Origin: Paraspadella gotoi
Taxonomy: Eukaryota; Chaetognatha
DNA length: 64,000 nt
Assembly (NCBI GenBank): GCA_051294375.1
Contig: CM119265.1
Coordinates: 17,015,172-17,079,171, forward strand
Reading direction: 5' to 3'
The notes under the pieces: generated by a model
What the model saw: only the letters and a program-made list of their open reading frames with translations
Database searches by the model: none
What the model was told of the DNA's origin: nothing
Shown here: piece after piece, positions 22,301-34,016 of the stretch
Layout: every line of letters starts with the position of its first letter
Numbering within the stretch: position 1 is the stretch's first letter
Position numbers and translations under genes: made by a program

Positions 22301-25300
22301 CAAATCTCGTTTCATTGACTCGGGGGAACCAAAAAGGTGGATCACCCGCTCACAAATTCCGGAGGATTATAACTTTATTCCTCCTGACGTGTCTGTCACA
22401 TTCGAAAAGGAAAAACAACCGCAAAAATAACTTGATGCGACACCTTTAAAAGAAAGCTTACGAAAATAAGAGCAATCGAGAAAACCCAACATTTTTGACA
22501 TTCCATCGAAACTGAACGGGCGTATAAAAGCGTGCGACTTTTCGTGCAGGTCTTCAAAAGTGACGTGACTAATTCGCTTGGAAAAAGAGGGAAAAAATTC
22601 TTGCTCCAAAAAGCATTGAAATAAATCTTTTCGAAAATTACATCGCAAATTAAACGAAAACAATAGATGAAATGCCCCACGTTAATGGGAGACCGTTACA
22701 AACTATAACTAACAAGATGGTGACCGTCAAGGAAGAAAAAGCCAAATACCGTAAATCTATCAACAAAAGATTAATCACCCGCATCAAGCACCTGCAAAAT
22801 GAGCGGGAGACTGAAGTTTTCATAGAGGATCAACTCAGACTTACAGAAGAGGAGCAACGAACTACGGAAGAAGTTCACAAAAAAATACACCAGCTCTTCT
22901 CCGACAACATAGACGGCTTCAAAGCCCGGGTAAAAAAGTTGGGGGTAAGGAGGGAAAACGGTAAAGGGAAATACAAAACAAAACGAGACTTCTAAGACCT
23001 TATTAGTTATTTCCTTCTTAAAATATTTTTTATTTTCCCAGTTCACGGATCTGATTCGAAGCGGGTCTTTGGAGAAGGGTACCGCCATTCGAGGCATGAC
23101 GGACGTGGACCTCGTCCTTTACTTCTCGCCTACACCTTCCTTCCCAGAATCGCCGGCCCATTCCCCGATAAATTCGCCGACCACAAAAACACATTTCAAT
23201 TTCGATATCAGGCCCACTGCAACTCCACCCTCGTCGTCTTTGGAGAGGTATTTAATAAACTCGCCATTCTTCATTCTTACCTTACTTATAGACGAATAAT
23301 GGAGATTAACAAAAAATCTGATTACAAGTAATTACTAATGACATCGGCTATTGATTTTTTTAACGTTTATTGGTAAATTTAACAGTGAAAGGCGGTAGAG
23401 AGTGGTATGACAGATGATTGTTTATTTTTGTAGATGAAACGTGAACTTAACAAATTAATATCGATTACCAAGGATATATTTACAATTAATAACGAAATCA
23501 TTTGGGTTAACTTGAAACGGCTGTGAAATCTAAAACTTCGTTTTATTTTTCAGATTGAGGAGGAAACACGAGAAAGTTCAGACTTTAATGCGGGAAATAC
23601 TCGGAAAAAACGGGGAAAAAATCGCGCACGAAATAGTCATTCAACACCAAAACCCCTATGTCGACCAGCTCAACTTCCAGTCAACCCCATCCGCTCCTTC
23701 GTATCAAGTGGACCTGACGCTTGCCGTGGACTTTGATCCCCCATCTCCTTATGTGCAAATGCCCATTGAGTTCGTCGAGAGGGTCAAACGAGACTCGGGA
23801 AACTTTTTTTCGTCCAGTTTCACAAGAGAGCAAAACTTATACATCCGCAATCAGCCTGAGCGAGTCAAGGATCTCATAAGGCTCGTCAAGTTCTGGTATA
23901 AAACAGATGTGCCGGATCTCACGATATACCCCGCGACAGACTGCAAGTTCAAAAGTTATCTTTTTGAGCTTTTGACCATTGGCGTATGGAGGACGAGACT
24001 CAGCAAGTCGTTAGACTTTGAAATGCTCCGAGCATTCAAGACCGTCTTGAAAACGATTACTCAGCACGAAACTATGTATTTGGTGGTAGGAGAGCAAGAG
24101 CCGGCCTCCACGATCATTTCCGACCGACCCCTCATCGTTGGGCCCAACAACGAATACGAGAACGTAGCCAAGTCAGGAAAAAATTGGAAAGAACTCTCGA
24201 GGATAGCTAAAGTCACGATGAACGAAAATAATCTTCGTGAAGTACAGCCTTATTATTTATAATTACTTGTTACTTCGCATCAACTAGTCAATCGGTGCTT
24301 ATCTTTAAATAACAGTGTAGTAGTTTAGTGCAGATTGAAATTCTGCAATAACTAATGGTTAATGTTCATTACTTTATTTAAACTATTGATTATAATTCGA
24401 ACCGTTTGTTTTTAAAATACAAATTTCTCTAAATTAGTTATTCAATGTTTAAATTATGTGTTAAAAAAGAATTTTGTTTCGGATTGTTTGATTAAAACAT
24501 CAATTCTATGATGTATCAAATTATTTATATTTCAAATGAGGCGAATCGCGATAATTAACTCTTTAATACAATAAATCGCGGAAAAATTTTTTTCAAACGT
24601 GCGCCGACACATTCCGTCCAGTAGAATTTTGCGCGCCCACGCGTGTTGGGGTCCAACTTGCCTCGAGTTAGATTTTTAAACCACCATTGACGTAAGGTCT
24701 GACTCAGAGCTTAAAAGGCTTGAACAGGCTCATTCTCATCCACACATTTTTACTCTGAATTAATCGATAGCGAAATTCAAGTCCAAGTGAGTCATTTATA
24801 AGGAAGTCTTGTCAAACGAGGATACACGAAAAATGACTCACAAAAACAAGCGAATTAGATGAAAAAATCCGACAAGGAACAAACATATTGCTAAATAGGC
24901 GCGAAAACCTAAAAAATAATATAAAAGTAGTAATAAAAGTAGTAGAGTTTTTAATTTGTATTTTTACAACGAAAACGCGCTGATGAAGGTCCGAATGTAG
25001 GATCGAAACATGTCCAAATAAATTGTCAAATTCGTTGTAAAAATACAAATTAAAAACTACTACTTTGTAATCAAACAAAAAAAGATTAAAAAGTTGGATG
25101 CAAGTTTTTAATATTTAGAAAATATTAAAATCATCGATTAAATTAATTATCATTAAATAAAACATTTTTAAGCGATGATGAATTTATTAGCATCGCTTTA
25201 TCATTAAATAAATTAAAAATGATGAAATTGATTTTAATTCCAATTGTTTGGTTTTTAAAATAAACTAATGACTAATATTAAAATAGTTGATACCTAGAAT

Positions 25301-28300
25301 TTTACTTTATATAATTACACATACCTGGTTAAAAAATTTCAGGATCAGGGGTATGCAGTTTGCAAACACAAGATGCTGGCTCATGAATTCAAACTGATAG
25401 ATGTGATTGACTTTAAAATGCTTCAGAAGTAGCAGAAGAATAGCTGAAATAGCTTTGACAATAATTTCTTTATGTCTGTTAACGTCGATTCCTGAAGACC
25501 AAAGAAAATTCATGAAATAAAATTATTTCACGTTGATTGTAATTATCAGCTATGTAGCTCCTCGTATTTTGATGCTAGTACGGAGTACAATAAAATTTTA
25601 AAAGGATGGAGGGCCTGAGGGGCAAGATACTAGTTTTAAATTGGTCGTTCCAATTTTACGTCGTAATTTACCGAGTTTCATGCTTTGCAAAACTGTTGTC
25701 GGCATCTCTTCTGGTAAAACATCCGCCAAAATATTAATGGAATCAGTTTTAGCCTTTGACGTTGGCGCAGCAGCAAGAAGTATTTTTAGCAGAGCAATCA
25801 TATATTGAGGTAAATTTGGAAGCAGACTCTGATATAGCGATTCCACTGGAAATTAAAATTTCAAAATATTAATTATGATAATTAAGATATGATATTATCG
25901 CAAAAAATTCCATTTTTACTTGCTACAATTGCACACTTTTATAATATCCAATTGTAAAAAAGTGTGACGACGACAACGACGACGTCACTCAGAAACAAAA
26001 GCTCCCAAAACGGGCCGAAGCCCGTCTGGCGAGATGAAAAAGAAAAACCATGAATGAACAGTCCAGGAGCATGAAAAGTAGGACTAAGCTCTGACGAAAA
26101 AAGTCAGAGGTTTTTTAATATATTCTTTGACCGGCCAATGTAGAATGATGGCAATATTGCTATTTTTAAGTTTCAAAAAAATCCGACCATAAATATAGAA
26201 AATATTAACCAAAATCTTCGGAAAATCCACCCCTTCTTTGGAAGATTTTCGCCATATAAGATTTTTTCCGAATCTGACTCCCGGTTGAAAACTCTTAGAA
26301 TTCCGATCGTTAGCTCCTCTTTTACTTTTACTTTAAATAAAAATTTCAGCAAAATGGACTAATTCACTTTAACATGATTGTATCATATTAAAATAACCAA
26401 ATGAAATGTAAAGAAAAATTTTGAGAGCCCTTCAGACATATTGCTATCAGATTCCTGAATTCGAAGTTTATTGTAAAATGACAACATACCTTAAATGCGT
26501 TGACATTGTATTGAAGTTGAGAAATCCCTTTATTTTATATATAAAAATTGCGTCAAAAATATTTTCCCGAGCGGACCAGTCCATTTGAATCGAATGGTTC
26601 AATGTCAAAATGATGGTTATTTGTCAAGAGAAAAAAATGCGAGCCCTTCAGATGCAACAGGATCGGAATCAAGTGTTTTTACATCTATTTTTTACCCGAA
26701 TTTTTCCCAGGGGCGTTGACATTATTTGGTAGTCAGATTTGAACGAAAATCTCCATTGAAAAAGTCTTCTCGATTTCTAAGAACGACGTAGACTCCTATG
26801 AAAAGAGTTCAATTTACCTGAACTGTCAATTATAATATCTTCTCGTTGTTTCGACAGAGGATATTTCGCAATTTCTTCTTCATGCTGAATCTGTACCTCC
26901 GCCAGAGATGTGTATATATGGTGACGTAACACACTGACACCTAAAACAAAATTAAGATTTGGATATTTATAAATGCAGTTCTTACATAATTAACCGAATA
27001 TTGTAATCTATCCTGAAGACTGGTGAACAGCCGACGAAAAATACAGGTAATTAATTAATCACTAAACCTTTTATAACCATTGACTACAGATAGATAAAAA
27101 GAAGACAATGTGGCAACTCGATATCGAAAACAGGAGTAAGAGATTAAGGCCATTTATGATTACTAATTGATTAGCTTTAAATGTTTGTCTTCAACATTCT
27201 TTTGTTCCCAGATTTCGATTTTCCCTACCACGCCCTATCCTATATGAACTGTACAAATATTACACCTATAAAACTACTAAAGATAACTTGCCTTCGTGAA
27301 TAGGTTGCGGGAGTCCAGCTAAAGTTTCTTGATCGCCTTGAACCGAATAACCAACAAATTTTTGCCTAGATTGATCTAAAAAGTTTTCCAAGTCCTTTTG
27401 CCGAACTTTAGGTTGCCATGGCAAGGATTTCGTCGGGGCCACACCGGAAATACAAGGTGTATCAGGGCGAGGCATGGGTGACGGAGTTCGACGGCTTAAT
27501 TCTACATCGCCGACCTAAGAAAACCGATCCAAAGGCGGTAAAAAAATGAATCTACGGCGCAGAAACATGTTAGTTTTAAATCGTTTTTGGTTTAATTTGC
27601 GAAGCACAAATGGTTGAGCTTGAAAAAACCAGCTTCATTGGCGTAGTAGTAATAGTAATAGAAATTAATAAAAATCCCCAAATCCTTTCTATAAACAAAA
27701 TATTAAAATTAATGTTTAGTTTCCTTCTATATTTTTAAGTTATTTTATTCATATCATCTATAGTATATAAGATCGTATATTTTTAGTCTTTGATCAACTT
27801 CAAATATGCCTTGGAGCATATATAGTATATAAGGCGGAACAGGTTATAAACTAACAGAAGTCCGATATAAATATTGTTAATGTGTTTATTAAAGATCATA
27901 AAAAAAAAAAATGTAATATTTATCTTATAGTTAAACGCATGGATGCTATTTTATATTATCCAAATACTATATAATGTCAAAAATTTTCTGGGGTAAATTT
28001 TTATTTTTTTTATCGGATTCTGATAGAGCTTGGAAAGTTAGATGAAGGTTATTAATACAACCTTTTGAAATTTTAATGATTTGTCTATAAAAATTTAGAA
28101 AAACTATCAAATTTATTGAATGATGAGGATGATTATGATTTTTTAAGATTTTTTAAATATTTAACCCATTTATCATTACAATTTTAAAAATTTGTAATAA
28201 TAACCTTCTTCTAACTTTTTATTTAATCTTTATCAAAATCAATTTTTAAAAATTTAAATTTCCCCAAAAAATTTTTTAGCATTTATTTATTTTTAAATAT

Positions 28301-31300
28301 TAAAAATAAAATGCTTCCAGGAGGAAAATGAATTTTAAAATAATCTAACATCATAAGTCCATTTGGTTGTAAAAGGACAAAATACTTTTATTGCAACTAT
28401 TTCATATTGTAAAAAATTGAGGCGACTTACCACCGGTCTCTCTCTCTAAACCGGTCTATCCACACGGTCACTTTGCCCTCGCTTTGGCAATGACCTTAGA
28501 TTGATCGGACACAGTAATAAGGCCGAGGCGACCGTAAGGTCAAGTTGGTCCGGGCGATGATAAAAGTGGATCAGGAAAGAGCTCGTCTCACTTCTTTTCT
28601 ACTTCTCTTACATCGTCACAATTCTTCACCTTTTTTCCTACCTTTATTTTATCATATTTTCGTCTTCTACAAAATGTTAAATTCTGGCCCGCCTTAATAT
28701 ATATACTTCACATATATACATTTAATTTCAAAAGAACAAATAATACAAATAAATTTTAGCCCATGCAGATCAGAAGTCAATGGAAAAAAATTATTCCAAA
28801 ATAAACTCCCGCACGTGATTTTTGGTGCCTCCCGATGTTGCGTGAACAATCCTACCGAGACAGAAATCCATGACCTGTGGCCCCATGTTGGTGGTTTGAA
28901 ATTTTAATTATATTTAATTAAATTCCAGTTTGCTATGTGGTGGAGACTAAAAGCCGCCTCACTACTGCTTCTCTCAGAGGGCTAACGCACCATCGCAGAG
29001 CATCTTTGACAAAGCGTGACGGAGTGGCGTAAACTGAGGCAGCCATCGAGGGTCTGAACCCCCTGAAGCCAGTTGGTGAGGTGCTCCTCGCTTCAAGAAC
29101 CACAGGCAATCCCGTTGTTTCAAAACTAGAAACTATTCATATAATAAATTATCCACTTGACCACTTAGTTTTAGTTTCTTTTCAGTAAAGGAAAAAAACA
29201 TTTAAAAAAAAAAATGCATCGCTCACATTCTGCTTCTCGGAACTGGCAAGGCAACTGTTAATAAACTGTCCCGCCCGTGTGGTGCTTTAAATTCCTTCCT
29301 AAATTCTTGAAGTTTTCGGTGTCAAAAATCTATTAAAGATGTAAACTACTTTTTTGTGGAACTACTGAGTAAGTGTAACCACAAGAAAGAATATCCAGGT
29401 TTAAACAAAAAATATTCTATGAAAATTTTAACAATTGCATGCATTGAGAAAAGAGCATAAAAAATATGAGAACAAAAAAAAATATTAAAGCAACTTACTC
29501 TGTCATTTTGAGAAGCCTATAAAACAAAAATTGATAATATTCAAATGAATATATTACCGATGATGAGCAGGTAAGTTTTTTTTAGCTTAAACTAGAGCCA
29601 AAGCTATAATAAATACTAAGTTTTTACGTGTTCATATTTACTTTTTACCGGCCATCAGTAATATTTGATAAAAAATTTTAAATGTCAAAAGTTTATCTTT
29701 ATGGCAGAGTAAATCTAGTCGCATAATGTAGCGATAACGAGCCGTATTACTCAGCAATTTTTAACACCAAGCAGTCAAGATAGTAAAGATGTGGGTCCAA
29801 CCTCCCTCACCTCCGCAGGTACATCTTCTGACGAAGCGATAGGAGGACGAGTGGCAGCCATTGTTTCCAACTCTAGTTCCCTCTCAAGATCTTCCTCCTC
29901 ATCTTTTTCGGCCTCGGCCAACGGTGCTTCCGAACCTTAATCAGTCAATGCCCAACAATAGTAAACAGACTTGATCGCAATGACAATGGTAATACAAATA
30001 AAATTGAATCCTATCTATAGAACTCCTGAGCCAATGTACATGTGTCAAAACGCTTCTTTATCATATAAGGATATTTAAATCCTTGATATAGTTATTCAAT
30101 ATTGCATTATTGCTGTAGTGCTTAATACAAGACAAGATACAAAACTGACTTACCCGATTCGTCTATGCTCAGCTGTCTATTGACGAGGGCGGGTTGGACA
30201 TTGTCAACCCCGTCTTCGTCCATGGGCTGTTGAGCGGCGTCTGGGGGTGTTGGCAGCATCGCTCCTGAAACGTAACCATAAAGAAAGCGCATATTTAAAT
30301 TTGCCTGTGATTGGTCAAAAATATTGAGAGGTTAATGATACCTTCATTGCCGTTGGGAAACCCATTGCCATTTCCTCCGTTGAAAGCCCTATTGTTCATC
30401 CCTCGCATCCCAGCCAGGTTTCCTCGAGCGCCGCCGGCTGAAAGAAATGCCAAGGAAGAAAGGAGATGGGTTTAAATAGAATAAGAACCGCAAGTTCAAG
30501 GTGTTGCGCCGCGGTGACATTCTTATGCGTATGCATTTTCCAGTAATCACGTGACTGCACAATATACACAATTATACATACATACATACATATATATATT
30601 ATATTTAAAGCATTAACTGAAATAACCAACTTTTATACGAAAAAATCGTTTTGGCTATTTGATCACGGGACCGTATTTGTAATTGGTTATGTTAATATGT
30701 ATTTGTATACAAATACAACCTTTCTGCCAAGATTAAATTAACAATAATAATAATAATAATTATATGAATTATATAATATATCCTTTTATTCAATGATCCA
30801 CGGTAACTCAACTTACTAACGAACATTAATTAAAATGATACAATATTAGTTAAAATTAAAATTAAAATTTAAGTTTGACAGTCGGACGGACCGATCGACT
30901 GAGCCACAAGCGAGTACTTGCGGCGCAACTAAAAATGATCCGAAATGATTGTGTGCTGATATACAGATTTCATAATTTGCAGTTCGCACTGTTGCGAAAC
31001 TGATCGCGACCATCAACTCGTAGTAAATTATAAATATGAGCAATTAGGATACTTGAAAGATAGAAATTATGGAAGTTGACTAACTTCTTCTCGTTGCATT
31101 ATTAGTTTGCTGTTCAATAAGGTCGGCGGCTGAGGCGGGTGGGGAGGCGGCACGAAGATGCTTAACGACTTCGACGGAGTCCTCAAGAACGGGTGGTAGA
31201 CCGTAGACGGAGCGACGATCGTCCTTTGATCGTTGCTGTTCCTTCATTCCTGAAAAAAATGAAGGACTCAAATATTTAAATTATAATGAAGTAACAATAT

Positions 31301-32608
31301 TTGAAATATATCATATGTAATAGGTATGTATGTATTTTTCTGACAAATCACTTTAATTTACAAAATACTAAAGATTTTGCAAACATGACATGATAAACGA
31401 ATTTTGGATTGTAAATAAAATGCTCAAGACCACCACCACTAAAAATTAAAACCATTCTACTGTATTAATTTTCTTTTGATAAAACCTACCTCCTAATTTA
31501 AAGAGTACAATCTTCCACAGGACTAATAAAACTTTTTTCATGGGAAAATGAGGAGCGGCCCCAGAGCAAAATTTTGTAACCATGGAAAAGAGGGTAACGC
31601 AAAGGTTTTCTCCAGTTTCCAGATTACTCTCCGGATGAGAAAGTTCGACGCGAAGTGTCTCGATTAGATTCGCCTCCTCCGGCGTAATGACCGCGTCGTC
31701 TGAAAATAGAAAGAGCGAAGCGGTGCAGTCGAGTCAAGATTGGACAGTTCCAAGTTCTACAGCCGGATACTGACTTTGTCCGGCGTCGAGGTTCAGTCTC
31801 CAAACGCCTTCAATCACGTGGTACAGGATGTTGAGGATGACGCGTATGTCCGCCGAATCGGCGATGGAGACTGCGGGCTTTCTGAGCGCCTCGTTAGCTG
31901 CAGCCGAGTTCTCTATCTCCATGTCGAGCAGCTGTACTAGGACAGGAATAGCCCCCAGTCGGACAAAGAGAAAAGCGTTCTCACGAGCGTTAATAAACTG
32001 GGAAAGGGAAATATGAAATTGGCTTTTCATTTATAAAATGTAAAATCCTTAATTAATATTGATACGGTATGGCGACGTGGGTTAATTTAATTGACATCTT
32101 TTTATCTGAACAAGTTCGAGGACTACTTTCCACCCCTAGCCCCCCCTTCCACCATCAGCCTTACCTGCTCCTGCTCCGTTTCGACCTCCGCGTAAACGCC
32201 TTGGCAAAGGTATAGTAAAGCTCGTAACGTTTCCAAGCGACTGTCCCGATCGCTCACTTCCGTCGCGTCCAAGAGATAAAGAACTACATCGCTTCGTTGA
32301 GCGGCGTCGAGCTGTTTCCACGTTGTTTCGGGACTGTTCTCGCCCAGTTTTTGTTGGAGACACGCCTCGAAACATTTTCGATTGAAGAAGAACTCGCAGT
32401 CCTCCGTGTAAGAATAGAGTTCGGCGATCTCGACTTGGTACTTGTCGGCGTCGGTGTATTCAAACTCGAGATCGGGCGCGAGATCGGACACCGACTCTGA
32501 ATCGCCACGCTGTCGTCTTAAGAGTTCACGAAGCTTCGGCAAGCCTCTACGACCAGCCATTCCGGACGCCGCTGGCCCGTTACCTCCCATGGCCGGCACG
32601 CGATCCAT
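18687..32608 (-). CDS. STRIP: STRIP (STRIP1/2, FAM40), STRIPAK complex scaffold
   Basis: Eighteen exons: 32608-32165, 31997-31775, 31699-31490, 31249-31085, 30437-30342, 30264-30154, 29935-29811, 29516-29499, 27514-27292, 26940-26818, 25845-25672, 25491-25325, 21397-21319, 20840-20712, 19921-19722, 19647-19462, 19257-19126, 18854-18687. All phases agree and give 990 aa (human STRIP1 837). Family blocks: PDLEFEYTDADKYQVEIAEL, LLDMEIENSAA, CSGAAPHFPMKKVLL, RAASPPASAADLIEQQ, LPWQPKVRQKDLENFL, YMIALLKILLAAAPTSKAK, CWRNLFSCINLLRILNKLTK, QTKYLGRQWRKSNMK and FHPVDNEFLSVLG. STRIP scaffolds PP2A/striatin/GCKIII-kinase assemblies that act on Hippo signalling, cytoskeleton and transport. The extra length lies in the acidic and Gly/Asn-rich middle (exons 5-8). 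Oddities: an 18-nt exon, a GC-AG intron, and an OAS gene inside the 3.9-kb intron 12. Confidence 0.95.
19311..19386 (+). repeat. (GA)n microsatellite
   Basis: About 38 GA units lie in STRIP intron 16. On the transcribed strand it reads (CU)n, about 55 nt upstream of the next exon's acceptor, so it could act as an extended polypyrimidine tract. Confidence 0.95.
22672..24262 (+). CDS. OAS: 2'-5'-oligoadenylate synthetase-like nucleotidyltransferase
   Basis: Three exons, 22672-22929, 23042-23247 and 23554-24262, close in frame to 390 aa, about the size of human OAS1. Key family features: RSGSLEKGTAIRGMTDVDLV (GS...KGT..RG..DxD), with catalytic Asp at 107 and 109; a third Asp at 208 in QVDLTLAVDFD; the RPERVKDLIRLVKFWYK-like block (here QPERVKDLIRLVKFWYK); and RPLIVGP..N.A.SGKNWKEL near the C-terminus. 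OAS enzymes are dsRNA-activated synthases of 2'-5' oligoadenylate; in vertebrates this activates RNase L. The N-terminal 86 residues are Lys/Arg/Glu-rich. A Ser/Pro/Thr-rich insert (about residues 116-154) follows the DxD strand. The gene lies antisense within STRIP intron 12. cGAS-type enzymes are the nearest alternative, but no zinc-ribbon is seen. Confidence 0.9.
24570..24575 (+). terminator. Putative poly(A) signal, OAS gene
   Basis: AATAAA lies 308 bases after the OAS stop, within the host intron. The assignment rests on motif and position only. Confidence 0.35.
24946..25058 (+). ncRNA. Hammerhead-ribozyme-like motif in a long stem
   Basis: Arms 24946-24973 and 25031-25058 are perfect 28-bp reverse complements. 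The loop holds CTGATGA (24980-24986), a five-pair stem GGTCC/GGATC (24988-24992 with 25000-25004, one G-U pair), then GAAAC (25005-25009) and ATGTC ending at 25014. That order of CUGAUGA, stem II, GAAA, short stem III and GUC is the type I hammerhead found in Penelope-like retroelements and retrozymes. An extra A at 24987 before stem II is atypical. It lies in STRIP intron 12, downstream of OAS. Activity is inferred, not shown. Confidence 0.6.
25955..26345 (+). repeat. Dispersed repeat family A, copy 2
   Basis: The stretch begins with GTGACGACGACAACGACGAC, followed by CGTCTGGCGAGAT at about 26023. From aggactaagctctgacg onward it mirrors 1-265 in reverse. It lies in STRIP intron 10. The 57970-58035 stretch shares the GACGACGACG start and the 13-mer. 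Confidence 0.65.
27960..28290 (+). repeat. AT-rich dispersed repeat family D
   Basis: This copy shares ACTATATAATGTCAAAAA, GGATTCTGATAGAGCT and a following T-rich, GATGATGAT-containing and ACCCATTTATCAT order with 13445-13745. Other copies: 50630-50950 (ttgattctgatagag) and 56560-56690 (tttatcatcg..aattatactttgtgtag). Confidence 0.6.
29012..29122 (+). repeat. GC-rich dispersed repeat family C
   Basis: The stretch contains gagggtctgaaccccctgaa, gccagttggtgaggtgctcc and ACCACAGGCAATCCCGTTGTT, the same order as 4800-4910. It lies in STRIP intron 8. Confidence 0.6.
29499..29516 (-). other. STRIP: 18-nt microexon of STRIP
   Basis: The sequence between ATAG and GTAAGT encodes ASQNDR in phase 0, joining ..EDVPAE to VGDVELSRRTP. 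Both neighbours also end and start in phase 0, so skipping keeps the frame. It was identified from splice sites only. Confidence 0.55.
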
Positions 32609-34016
32609 CACGGCTCATGAAGTTCGAATCATTTTTTCGAAATGAGTTACTAACAGTAACATTTGTGGCGACCAAAACACGAAAAATAAATTCATCAATA
32701 CTTGAGTGTAATTCTGGAAAATAAAAAAAAATTGCCCATTAACCTTATCTTTAACCCTAACCTCATCTTTAATTCTAAAATTCAGATAAAATGGGACGTT
32801 CTGGGGAAAATGGGCGGGTGACGGAGTCGACGTACAACCGCGCCAGTTGTCTGAGGCATCCACCGAGGGTCTGAAGCCACTAAAGACAATCATTTAAATG
32901 CTACATATGTACAGCATTATTTTACATCAACTTAAATTAAAAAGATGACACGTCTTATTTAAAGAGGATTTAAATAACAACCGTCAACCAAACATTTCCC
33001 TAACCGACAAACATTTAAAGCAACAAAAACAATTTGGCCCTGTTCTAACACAAATTTTATAAAATTTTCTTTACTTCATAAAAACTGACCTTTAAACTAA
33101 CAATTAAAAATGATTAAAAAAAATAAATAAAAATCAACGAAAATAAATTTTAATTTTAGAAAAGATGCAATAAAAAAAGCGAAACTGCAACATAAAATCA
33201 TTTTTTTAAAAAGAAAAAAAAAGAAAATGAAGCTAGAATGGTTCGGGAAGAGAACAGCGCTGACATCTATCATATACCGCACCTTAAATCACCCAGAGGC
33301 CTAAATTTTTTTCTGATAAAAATCTTAACTCCACCCAATATTTTCTTTAAATTTCATTTTAAAGATGCCGACATAGCTATATAATGATTAAAAATTATCA
33401 AGTAATCATTTTCAAATCAAAAAGTTTAAAACATGTTAGAAACAAAAGTTTCGCATTGGATCCAACAAAACACTCGTTCTTAAATTAATAGTAGGTTTGT
33501 ATAAATATCCTCCAAGAATATAAACTAATACAGGATGTTCAAACATTAAATGGGGAAATTGTTTATCCTAATCTGTTATAATAAGCGAAATTATTTTTTC
33601 ACAGAAATTTTATAAAAACTTCATAAGACCGTGTGGCCTAATTATCATATTTTACTTCACTAGACTTTTTATGAAATGTACTATTTAGTATTAATCATAT
33701 TTATAAACAATTCTGTTTTGTACAATTCACATACAATACAATATTCACTAAACTAGTATTTGTAATGTTAAAACATACCGGAATAGCAATATCAATTATA
33801 GAAAACTTGCTCGGTATCCGAGCGAGTGAAGGAAATATTTCTTTAGTAACACGAGTATATATATATAATAATAATAATATAATATATTCGTAACCAGCTA
33901 CGATAAATAAGGATTCAAAAAAAAAAAAAAATAATAATAAACTCGAAATTTTCGCCGAAATAACTTTTAAACAATTTTTTCATAAGATTGGAAACGTCCG
34001 AAAAGCTTCTCATTCA
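32609..34016. other. Divergent STRIP / liprin-beta upstream region
   Basis: This 1.4-kb region lies between two start codons on opposite strands and should hold both promoters. A family C repeat lies at 32815-32890, and ATAATA repeats at 33855-33885. No clear promoter motif was recognised. Confidence 0.5.
32815..32890 (+). repeat. GC-rich dispersed repeat family C, truncated
   Basis: The stretch carries gtgacggagtcgacgt, then ccgagggtctgaagccacta. It lacks the CACAGGCAA.CCCG end seen in other copies. Confidence 0.55.
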
